Assembly (NCBI RefSeq): GCF_029866485.1 | Contig: NZ_CP092332.1 | Span: 1,364,001 to 1,428,000, forward strand | Direction of reading: 5' to 3' | DNA length: 64,000 nt | Source of the DNA: Flavobacterium keumense | GTDB lineage: Bacteria > Bacteroidota > Bacteroidia > Flavobacteriales > Flavobacteriaceae | In this document: in pieces, positions 19,312 through 26,028 of the stretch | Position numbering within the stretch: position 1 is the stretch's first letter | How the letters are laid out: each line of letters opens with the position of its first letter | Program-made: the position numbers and the translations under genes | Notes under the pieces: generated by a model | Database searches by the model: none | What the model saw: only the letters and a program-made list of their open reading frames with translations | Told to the model about the DNA's origin: nothing

Positions 19312-21162
19312 TTAATCTCTTCTTGATCTTCTTGGTCTTGACGAATCGCCAAAGCTTTCAGAACGTCTTGGTGCTCTTTCAGAAACTCTGCTTTCTCTTC
19401 CTTCTCCTCTTCTTGGAGCCGAACCTCTTTCGCTTCTAAATCCTCCTTCACGTCTTGGAGCAAAGTTTCCTTCTCTTCTTGGACCCGAACTTCTGCCGCC
19501 AAATCCACCTGAATTTCTACCATTGTGATCACGTCTTCCGCCACCATCATTTTTAGAGATTTCTACATTGATTCGTCTTCCGTTTAAGTTGTATCCGTTA
19601 AGTACTTCCATCACTTTATCTGTATGTTCAGCATCGGTATTAAAGAAAGAGAATCCTTCTTTTACATCTACTTTGAAAACATCATCACGACCTAGCTCTA
19701 AAGTTTCTTTCAAGAAATCTTTCAATTGCATCCAATCAAAATCATCTCTTGCACCAATGTTTATAAAATAACGAGTAGCTCCACCATTGTTATGTTCTCT
19801 TGAAGCTCCATCTCTTTCTCTTCGGTCTGAACCAGCAGATTGTGTAGAAAGGTCTCGATTTTTCTTGTAGTAGTTAATGAAACGATTAAATTCTACCGAT
19901 ACCATTTTTTTGATTAACTCTTCTTTAGATAATCCTTCTAGAACTTCGTTGATAGCCGGAAGGTAGTTGTCAATTTCGTGATCTACTTCGGTATCTTTGA
20001 TTTTGTTTGCTAAATGTAATAATTGGATTTCGCAGATTTCAATTCCAGAAGGAATAGTTTTTTCTTCAAATTTTTGTTTGATGATTCTTTCGATAGAAGA
20101 AATCTTACGCAATTCACTTTTCGTTACAATAACAATCGAAGTTCCTAATTTTCCCGCACGCCCAGTACGCCCAGAACGGTGGTTATAGGTTTCGATTTCG
20201 TCAGGCAATTGATAGTTGACTACGTGGGTTACGTTGTCCACATCAATTCCACGAGCAGCTACATCGGTAGCTACTAACATTTGAATTTGGCGCCCTCTAA
20301 ACGATTTCATTACGCCATCACGTTGTGCTTGAGATAAATCTCCGTGTAGCGCAGCAGCACTATATCCATCTTCAATTAATTTTTCAGCCACAGCTTGTGT
20401 ATCACGCTTGGTTCTACAAAAAACAACCGAAAAGATGTCTGGATTAGCATCGGCCAAACGTTTTAATGCTTCGTAACGATCACGAGCATTAACTAAGTAA
20501 AATTCGTGAGATACCGTAGCTGATCCTGAATTTTTGTGTCCAACAGTGATTTCAGCAGGATCTGCCATGAATTTTTTAGCAATTCGCGCTACTTCAGCCG
20601 GCATTGTTGCGGAGAATAACCAAGTGTTTTTCTCATCTGGAGTATCGGATAAAATCGATACGATGTCTTCATAAAAGCCCATGTTCAACATCTCATCTGC
20701 TTCGTCAAGAATACAGAAATTGATGTTTTTAATGTTTACAAGACCTCTATTAATCATGTCTTGCATTCTACCTGGAGTAGCCACAATAATTTGTGCTCCA
20801 CGTTTAATTTCTCGGGCTTGTTCTGTAATGCTTGCACCACCATAAACTGCCACTGTGTGTAACCCTTTTACGTATTTTGAGTATTGTTTAATCTCGTTGG
20901 TGATTTGTAAGCATAGCTCACGCGTTGGTGATAAAATTAACGCTTGCGTACTTCTGTCTTCAGCATCAATTTTTTGAATAAGCGGAAAACCGAAAGCTGC
21001 CGTTTTCCCTGTACCTGTTTGTGCTAAAGCTACTAAGTCTGTGTTTTGTTCCAATAGTACTGGAATCGCTTTTTCTTGCACTTCTGACGGATTCTCAAAT
21101 CCTAGATCTTTGATCGCCAGCAGTAGCGACTCATTCAGACCTAATTGTTCAAATTTGTTCAT
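19312..21162 (-). CDS. DEAD-box RNA helicase with DbpA-type RNA-binding domain (DeaD/CsdA-like)
   Basis: A 616-residue ATP-dependent RNA helicase. The core is complete: LAQTGTGKTAAFG (motif I), PTRELCLQI (Ia), TPGRMQDM, LDEADEMLNMG (II), FSATMP (III), LVATDVAARGIDV (V) and HRSGRTGRAG (VI). A DbpA RNA-binding domain follows (TRYFINIGARDDFDWMQL ... VKEGFSFFNTDAEHTDKV), then a tail of about 75 residues rich in Arg, Gly and Ser typical of RGG RNA-binding tails. It probably acts in ribosome assembly or mRNA decay, often in the cold. The ATG at 21162 is preferred over an upstream TTG at 21186, because the -7 box overlaps that TTG. Confidence 0.93.
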   Translation of the reverse strand: MNKFEQLGLNESLLLAIKDLGFENPSEVQEKAIPVLLEQNTDLVALAQTGTGKTAAFGFPLIQKIDAEDRSTQALILSPTRELCLQITNEIKQYSKYVKGLHTVAVYGGASITEQAREIKRGAQIIVATPGRMQDMINRGLVNIKNINFCILDEADEMLNMGFYEDIVSILSDTPDEKNTWLFSATMPAEVARIAKKFMADPAEITVGHKNSGSATVSHEFYLVNARDRYEALKRLADANPDIFSVVFCRTKRDTQAVAEKLIEDGYSAAALHGDLSQAQRDGVMKSFRGRQIQMLVATDVAARGIDVDNVTHVVNYQLPDEIETYNHRSGRTGRAGKLGTSIVIVTKSELRKISSIERIIKQKFEEKTIPSGIEICEIQLLHLANKIKDTEVDHEIDNYLPAINEVLEGLSKEELIKKMVSVEFNRFINYYKKNRDLSTQSAGSDRRERDGASREHNNGGATRYFINIGARDDFDWMQLKDFLKETLELGRDDVFKVDVKEGFSFFNTDAEHTDKVMEVLNGYNLNGRRINVEISKNDGGGRRDHNGRNSGGFGGRSSGPRREGNFAPRREGGFRSERGSAPRRGEGRESRVSERAPRRSESFGDSSRPRRSRRD

Positions 21163-21182
21163 ATAAAGTTTTAAAATTTGGT

Positions 21183-21191
21183 GCAAAGGTA
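21183..21191 (-). promoter_or_regulatory. candidate -7 box for the DEAD-box helicase gene
   Basis: Minus strand TACCTTTGC (plus-strand GCAAAGGTA) 21 bases upstream of the ATG. The identical box precedes the second DEAD-box gene at 46539. Confidence 0.65.
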
Positions 21192-21327
21192 GGTTTAAAA
21201 AACCATATAAACTAATTTGTTATTTTTTGATTATCAATAAGTTAAATGTTTTTTGTTTTTGTGTTTTTAGTTATAATGTTGTAGAAAGTGGTTAATTCGA
21301 CAATAAAATGGAGTGAAAAGTAGTTTT

Positions 21328-21897
21328 TTATTTAAGAAAATCGATCAATTTTTTAACAGCTATTCCTCGGTGGCTAATGTTTGATTTTTCTTCTAATGAT
21401 AACTCGGCAAAAGTTTTTTCATATCCATCTGCAACGAAAATTGGGTCGTAGCCAAAACCGTTTGTACCAATGCGTTCTTCGATAATTTGCCCGTTGATGA
21501 TACCTGTAAATAAATGTTGTTTTCCTTTACTGTTCAAACAAATTACGGTTTTGAAATTGGCTTTTTTATTTTTAACGTCCTTTAAGTTAGTTAATAGTTT
21601 GGCAATATTGTTTTCGTCGTTTTTAGGTTCGCCGGCATATCGTGCCGAAAAAACGCCGGGTTCGCCATTCAAAGCGTCTACTTCAAGACCTGAATCATCT
21701 GCAAAGCAATCGTAGCCGTATTTCTCAGTTACATAATTGGCTTTTAAAATGGCATTTCCTTCAATAGTATCTGCTGTTTCAGCAATATCTTCGGTACAAC
21801 CAATGTCTTCCAAACTTAAAATTTGAATGGATGCGGGAACGAGTAATTGAATTTCTTTGATTTTATTTTTATTGTTGGAAGCGAAAACGAGTTGCAT
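21328..21897 (-). CDS. rdgB: non-canonical purine NTP pyrophosphatase (RdgB/HAM1)
   Basis: A 189-residue enzyme that hydrolyses ITP, dITP and XTP to monophosphates and so keeps deaminated purines out of nucleic acids. Family motifs are FASNNKNKIKEI at the N-terminus (substrate binding), ADDSGLEVDALNGEPGVFSARYAGE in the centre (catalytic Asp pair), GTNGFGYDPIFVADG and NISHRGIAVKKLIDFL at the C-terminus. The length fits the family. It lies between the helicase gene and the Flavo-1-like element, with its own candidate promoter. Confidence 0.96.
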   Translation of the reverse strand: MQLVFASNNKNKIKEIQLLVPASIQILSLEDIGCTEDIAETADTIEGNAILKANYVTEKYGYDCFADDSGLEVDALNGEPGVFSARYAGEPKNDENNIAKLLTNLKDVKNKKANFKTVICLNSKGKQHLFTGIINGQIIEERIGTNGFGYDPIFVADGYEKTFAELSLEEKSNISHRGIAVKKLIDFLK

Positions 21898-21920
21898 GTG
21901 ATTTATTTATTAATTAAAAG

Positions 21921-21929
21921 TCAAAGGTA
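21921..21929 (-). promoter_or_regulatory. candidate -7 box for rdgB
   Basis: Minus strand TACCTTTGA (plus-strand TCAAAGGTA), 24 bases upstream of the rdgB start. It has the same TACCTTTG core as the helicase promoter nearby. Confidence 0.5.
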
Positions 21930-21970
21930 TTGATTTTATAAGAGTAATTATTAGTTGAAATGAGTTTTGA

Positions 21971-22078
21971 ACCGGAATCTCTAGCCCAGATAGAAGTGAA
22001 AATCCTTGCTATAATGAGTGGTTTTACCACGATTAGAGCAAGATTGTAACGGATAGCTGGAATAAGCTCCTGAAAATA
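21971..22078 (+). ncRNA. structured RNA element resembling Flavo-1
   Basis: This non-coding stretch in the rdgB-to-synthase gap folds well on the plus strand. The inner hairpin pairs AATC-TTGCT (22001-22010, one bulged C) with AGCAAGATT (22037-22045), TAAT (22012-22015) with ATTA (22032-22035) and GTGG (22018-22021) with CCAC (22027-22030). The closing stem pairs CCAG (21986-21989) with CTGG (22057-22060) and probably AGC (21983-21985) with GCT (22066-22068). The motif GATAG occurs on both sides of the hairpin. From memory this layout and the sequence GCCCAGATAG ... GGATAGCTGGAATAAGCTCC recur between genes across Flavobacteriia and fit the described Flavo-1 RNA; I cannot run the covariance model. 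Strand and exact ends are provisional. Confidence 0.6.
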
Positions 22079-22114
22079 AATAGTTATTCAATTCTTTTAT
22101 AAATTTTAAATAAT

Positions 22115-22123
22115 TATTTTTGT
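22115..22123 (+). promoter_or_regulatory. candidate -7 box for the oxoamine synthase gene
   Basis: TATTTTTGT fits TANNTTTG and lies 38 bases before the ATG at 22161 and downstream of the Flavo-1-like element, so the element would not be part of this gene's leader. Confidence 0.5.
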
Positions 22124-22160
22124 GACCTGTTAAAAAATAAATAATATTTCAAAATATATT

Positions 22161-23420
22161 ATGGTAAAAGATTTATTCGAAAGAATTCAAACTAATAAAG
22201 GACCATTAGGGAAATGGGCATCTCAAGCAGAAGGATATTTTGTTTTTCCAAAATTGGAAGGAGAGTTAGGACCAAGAATGAAATTTCAAGGAAAAGATAT
22301 TTTAAATTGGAGTTTGAATGATTATTTAGGTTTAGCCAATCATCCAGAAGTTCGTAAAGCGGATACTGAAGCAGCAATTCAATACGGAGCAGCTTACCCT
22401 ATGGGAGCTCGTATGATGAGTGGTCATACCAAGTACCACGAACAATTAGAACAAGAATTAGCTGCCTTTGTAATGAAAGAATCAGCGTATTTATTGAATT
22501 TTGGTTACCAAGGAATGGTGTCTATAATTGATGCTTTGGTGACAAAAAATGACGTGATTGTTTATGATGTTGATGCACATGCTTGTATTATTGATGGGGT
22601 ACGTTTACACATGGGAAAACGTTTTACGTATCGTCATAATGATGTGGAGAGTATGGAGAAAAACTTACAACGTGCCACAAAATTAGCTGAAGAAACTGGA
22701 GGTGGAATTTTGTTCATTACCGAAGGTGTTTTTGGAATGCGTGGGCAACAAGGAAAGTTGAAGGAAGTGGTAGAAATGAAGAAAAAATACAATTTCCGTT
22801 TGTTAGTGGATGATGCACATGGTTTTGGAACCCTTGGAAAAACAGGAGCTGGAGCAGGTGAGGAGCAAGGTGTTCAAGATGAAATTGATGTGTACTTCTC
22901 GACATTTGCTAAATCAATGGCTAATATTGGTGCTTTTGTAGCAGCAGATAAGGATGTAATTGATTATTTAAAATACAATTTGCGCTCGCAAATGTTTGCT
23001 AAAGCGTTGCCAATGATTCAAACTATTGGATCATTGAAGCGTTTGGAATTATTACGTCAATCGTCTGAGATTAAAGATAAGTTGTGGGTAAACGTGAATG
23101 CGTTACAAAACGGTTTAAAAGAAAGAGGATTCAATATTGGTGATACTAATACGTGTATCACTCCTGTATATCTTGAAGGTTCTATTCCAGAAGCGATGAT
23201 TATGGTGAATGATTTGAGAGAGAATTACGGAATTTTCTTGTCGATTGTGGTGTATCCGGTAATTCCAAAAGGAATTATTTTATTGCGTATGATTCCAACT
23301 GCGTCACATACTTTGGCTGATATTGACGAAACATTAGCGGCTTTTGAAGCGATTCGTGAAAAATTAGTAAACGGAACCTACAAACAAATTGCTGAGCAAA
23401 CTACAGTTGACGTTTCGTAA
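22161..23420 (+). CDS. PLP-dependent alpha-oxoamine synthase (serine palmitoyltransferase / cysteate acyltransferase type)
   Basis: A 419-residue fold-type I PLP enzyme. Hallmarks are NDYLGLANHP, GARMMSGHTKYHEQLE, YDVDAHACIIDG (ring-stacking His), LLVDDAHGFGTLG (PLP-binding Asp and His) and FSTFAKSMANIG with the PLP Lys251. The family includes KBL, BioF, ALAS and SPT. Its length, the long N-terminal segment and the Bacteroidota context favour a lipid-forming member that condenses serine or cysteate with an acyl thioester, giving sphingoid bases or capnine-type sulfonolipids; glycine acetyltransferase cannot be excluded. A GNAT-like gene lies convergently downstream, which supports a sphingolipid role (inference). 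Confidence 0.82.
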   Translation: MVKDLFERIQTNKGPLGKWASQAEGYFVFPKLEGELGPRMKFQGKDILNWSLNDYLGLANHPEVRKADTEAAIQYGAAYPMGARMMSGHTKYHEQLEQELAAFVMKESAYLLNFGYQGMVSIIDALVTKNDVIVYDVDAHACIIDGVRLHMGKRFTYRHNDVESMEKNLQRATKLAEETGGGILFITEGVFGMRGQQGKLKEVVEMKKKYNFRLLVDDAHGFGTLGKTGAGAGEEQGVQDEIDVYFSTFAKSMANIGAFVAADKDVIDYLKYNLRSQMFAKALPMIQTIGSLKRLELLRQSSEIKDKLWVNVNALQNGLKERGFNIGDTNTCITPVYLEGSIPEAMIMVNDLRENYGIFLSIVVYPVIPKGIILLRMIPTASHTLADIDETLAAFEAIREKLVNGTYKQIAEQTTVDVS

Positions 23421-23440
23421 TTAAGAAACTGAAATTTATA

Positions 23441-23470
23441 AAAAAATCCATTCATTTGAATGGATTTTTT
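23441..23470. terminator. bidirectional terminator
   Basis: 14-base arms (AAAAAATCCATTCA at 23441-23454, TGAATGGATTTTTT at 23457-23470) with a two-base centre, between the synthase gene and the convergent GNAT-like gene. Confidence 0.92.
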
Positions 23471-23484
23471 TATGGTTGTGTTTT

Positions 23485-24603
23485 TTACAATTCTTTTCGA
23501 AACGTTTTTCTACGACAAATAATTTTGGGATCAAAGTTTTTCCAAAGTAAATGAATCGCATGATTGTCGGCTAATTCAGGAGTTCTAATGCAGTTTTCTA
23601 TGCCTTTTTCCATAAAAGTGGTGTGGTATTCTTTGAAAATAATAGCATGAACTCCTTTGTTTTGGTATTCAGGATGTACTCCAATAAGATAAAAAGTAAC
23701 GTCCTTGCTATTGTTTCTTGCATTGAGTAAGTGCAAAAATCCAAAAGGGAATAACTTTCCTTTTGCTTTTTGTAATGCTTTGGAAAAACTAGGCATCACG
23801 ATGGCAAAAGCAACTAAATTGCCGTCTTTGTCCTCCACAAACTTGATGTATTCCGGATTGATAAAGCTGATGTATTTTTTCTTGAAATATTCTTTTTGAA
23901 CATCAGAAATGGCAACAAATGAAGATAAACTAGCATAAGAGGCATTGAATAAATCAAACATTTTATCTACATAAGGTAGTACCTCTTTCGTCTTTTTGAA
24001 ATTGATTGGACGGAGTTGGTAACGCCTTTTAATAAGCTCTTGCGCTTTGTCAAAATGTTCTAATTTTACGTTTGCAAAAGGGAATTTGTTTTCCAAATAT
24101 TCTTTTTCGGTTACATAGCCCAATTGTTCAAAATGTGTTGCATAATATGGATGATTGTACCAAGTAATCATGGTGCCAATTTCTTCAAAACCTTCAGTAA
24201 GCACTCCCACTTTGTCCAAATTAGAGAATCCCATTGGTCCTTCAACGTACTCTAAATTGTTTTTCCGACCTAATTCATAGACTTTTTCTAACAAGGCTTT
24301 GGTTACTTCGACATCGTCAATTACATCAAACCAACCAAAACGAACTTTCTTCTTTTGTTGGTTATTGACTTCTTCCCAGTTGATAATGGCGGTAATTCGA
24401 CCTACAATTTGATTGTCGCGATAGGCTAGATAAAAATAGGCCTCTGCATTTTCAAAAGCTGGATTTTTAGTCTTGTCAAAGGTCTCTAATTCATCGGCAA
24501 TAATGGGAGGCACCCAATATTGGTTGTCTTTGTATAAGGAAAAAGGGAATTTAATATAGTCGGTCAATTCACTTTTGGTAACCGCTTCTTTAATTTGAAT
24601 CAT
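23485..24603 (-). CDS. GNAT-like N-acyltransferase family protein
   Basis: A 372-residue protein built on GNAT-type folds. Recognisable pieces are the N-terminal YIKFPFSLYKDNQYWVPPI, FYLAYRDNQIVGRITAIIN (first acetyltransferase-like strand) and, in the C-terminal half, VTFYLIGVHPEYQNKGVHAIIFKEYH, where the acyl-CoA pyrophosphate loop is expected (Q/RxxGxG/A is degenerate as QNKGVH). Similar proteins in Bacteroidota are often misnamed GTP cyclohydrolase. Bacterial ceramide synthases belong to this kind of family, and the neighbour is an SPT-like enzyme, so N-acylation of a sphingoid base is a reasonable but unproven role. The next gene begins 10 bases upstream on the same strand. Confidence 0.7.
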   Translation of the reverse strand: MIQIKEAVTKSELTDYIKFPFSLYKDNQYWVPPIIADELETFDKTKNPAFENAEAYFYLAYRDNQIVGRITAIINWEEVNNQQKKKVRFGWFDVIDDVEVTKALLEKVYELGRKNNLEYVEGPMGFSNLDKVGVLTEGFEEIGTMITWYNHPYYATHFEQLGYVTEKEYLENKFPFANVKLEHFDKAQELIKRRYQLRPINFKKTKEVLPYVDKMFDLFNASYASLSSFVAISDVQKEYFKKKYISFINPEYIKFVEDKDGNLVAFAIVMPSFSKALQKAKGKLFPFGFLHLLNARNNSKDVTFYLIGVHPEYQNKGVHAIIFKEYHTTFMEKGIENCIRTPELADNHAIHLLWKNFDPKIICRRKTFRKEL

Positions 24604-24613
24604 CGTATATAGT

Positions 24614-25564
24614 CTAAAAAATCAGGAATTTCTTTTTCTTGGTGCCTTTTTTGGCTCTTTTTTGTACTTTTAAAATATTGGGATCTTCAATAGGCATTCG
24701 TACTTCTTTATAATTAGCATCATAACGCCATGAAAATCCAAGTCCTCCATAGAAAATAGAAGGCGTATTTTTTAGACTAACACTTGCCGAAGCGTCAATT
24801 TGAAGATCGTCTGTGAGTAAATAAGCGGCACCAGTTCTCACAATAGCATCGCTATAAAAATCACTTTTGTAACCTTGGTTTTCTACAAAACCAGACCATT
24901 TGTCGTTAAATCCTTTGGTTAAAGTTAGTGCATAGCCATAACTAGGATATTCTGTTCCAATATAATCGGCAATAGTATTGGTTATCAATACCCATGTTCC
25001 ATCTCCCAAATGATTTTGTGTAATCAAAATGACTTTTGGCGAAATACTCGCGTTGGGAGAAAAATGATACGGATTGTTAGCAGAAGTGAAATTGGCACCT
25101 GCAAAAACAGAAACAGCAGGAATTAATTGGCGCCAGCTGAATTTTTTGTTGGCATTCCAACTGTACACGTTTATTTTCTTTTCGTGATTTTTAAATGGAT
25201 CGTAAAGCAAGTATTTGGCACCTAAAATAGTTTGTTTTAACGCTTTTTGATTCTCTTTTATGTACAAGACTTCATACACTTGGCTCTGGTATTGAATGTC
25301 GGCAATTAACTCCAATTTTTCCATAAACATTCCGTAGCGCAAAGTAGCGTCAATTCCGTAACCATTAGTCACGTAATTGAGTAAATGGTGTTTTTGAGTG
25401 ATACCATAAGCTCCAGTTTCTAATTGAATTACGGATTTTCCTACCGCAAAAGCCGACATCGTTTCGCCAGGTCTATTAGAATTAATTTGGTCAGTGTATT
25501 GCGCAAAATTCAGTAGCGGAATTAGCATAAAGGCTAAGGTTACGAAGGACTTTACTGTAAACAT
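24614..25564 (-). CDS. outer-membrane beta-barrel protein (phenol-degradation MetA-like transporter family)
   Basis: A 316-residue protein with a signal peptide (residues 1-21, LLNFAQ). The body alternates short hydrophobic strands and loops as expected for a barrel of about 12 strands. TDQINSNRPGETMSAFAVGKSVIQLETG near the start resembles the 'transporter / putative MetA-pathway of phenol degradation' family, where the first strand carries a DRPG-like motif (here NRPG). The C-terminal 40 residues are Lys-rich (KKGTKKKKFLIF) and atypical for a barrel end. Substrate unknown. It lies 10 bases upstream of the GNAT-like gene and is likely co-transcribed. Confidence 0.7.
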   Translation of the reverse strand: MFTVKSFVTLAFMLIPLLNFAQYTDQINSNRPGETMSAFAVGKSVIQLETGAYGITQKHHLLNYVTNGYGIDATLRYGMFMEKLELIADIQYQSQVYEVLYIKENQKALKQTILGAKYLLYDPFKNHEKKINVYSWNANKKFSWRQLIPAVSVFAGANFTSANNPYHFSPNASISPKVILITQNHLGDGTWVLITNTIADYIGTEYPSYGYALTLTKGFNDKWSGFVENQGYKSDFYSDAIVRTGAAYLLTDDLQIDASASVSLKNTPSIFYGGLGFSWRYDANYKEVRMPIEDPNILKVQKRAKKGTKKKKFLIF

Positions 25565-25600
25565 AATTATCTCTGTTGAATTTAAAAGTAATAACGCTTC

Positions 25601-25609
25601 CCAAATGTA
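25601..25609 (-). promoter_or_regulatory. candidate -7 box for the outer-membrane protein operon
   Basis: Minus strand TACATTTGG (plus CCAAATGTA), 37 bases upstream of the start at 25564. Confidence 0.4.
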
Positions 25610-25675
25610 CTATATTTTATCATTTATTTAAGAATGATATTTTTATTTTGTCCTTAAGTTTCGGGATGAATTTAT

Positions 25676-25684
25676 TATTTTTGA
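25676..25684 (+). promoter_or_regulatory. candidate -7 box for the DUF4834 gene
   Basis: TATTTTTGA fits TANNTTTG, but it lies only 16 bases before the ATG at 25700. A TTG at 25648-25650 is 25 bases upstream, slightly long. Confidence 0.35.
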
Positions 25685-25699
25685 AAAAAATATTTGATT

Positions 25700-25981
25700 A
25701 TGCAAGAAGCTTCTTTTTCTAATTTGATTAGAACGATATTTTATATCATGATGTTCTATTATGTTTTTAAATTTTTAGCACGCATATTTTTGCCAATTTT
25801 AGTAAAAAAAGCAGTAGAAAAAGCAGGTGAAAATTTTCAGCAACAACAGCAATATGCGCAAGAATCAACTTGGAAAAGAGCGTCTAATAATGACGAGATA
25901 ATTTACAAAGAAACTAAATCTAAAAATCCTCGTGAAACCAAAAAAGTGGGTGATTATGTGGATTACGAAGAAATAGATTAA
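25700..25981 (+). CDS. DUF4834 family small membrane protein
   Basis: A 93-residue protein started at ATG 25700 (the TTG two codons earlier is less likely). One or two membrane segments span residues about 10-40 (IRTIFYIMMFYYVFKFLARIFLPILVKKAVEKAGENF), followed by a Gln-rich stretch and a charged tail ending NPRETKKVGDYVDYEEID. This arrangement is typical of DUF4834, found upstream of yfhO-like genes in Flavobacteriia. Function unknown. The next gene starts 47 bases downstream. Confidence 0.78.
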   Translation: MQEASFSNLIRTIFYIMMFYYVFKFLARIFLPILVKKAVEKAGENFQQQQQYAQESTWKRASNNDEIIYKETKSKNPRETKKVGDYVDYEEID

Positions 25982-26028
25982 ATTGCTCTCAAACCCCATT
26001 TTATCATATTCTAACTAAACTTTTCACA

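Noticed and set aside
19308..19550. Minus-strand frame rich in Glu and Val opposite the helicase tail
   Set aside because: It is a shifted frame of the Arg/Gly-rich C-terminal tail of the helicase; low complexity explains the openness.
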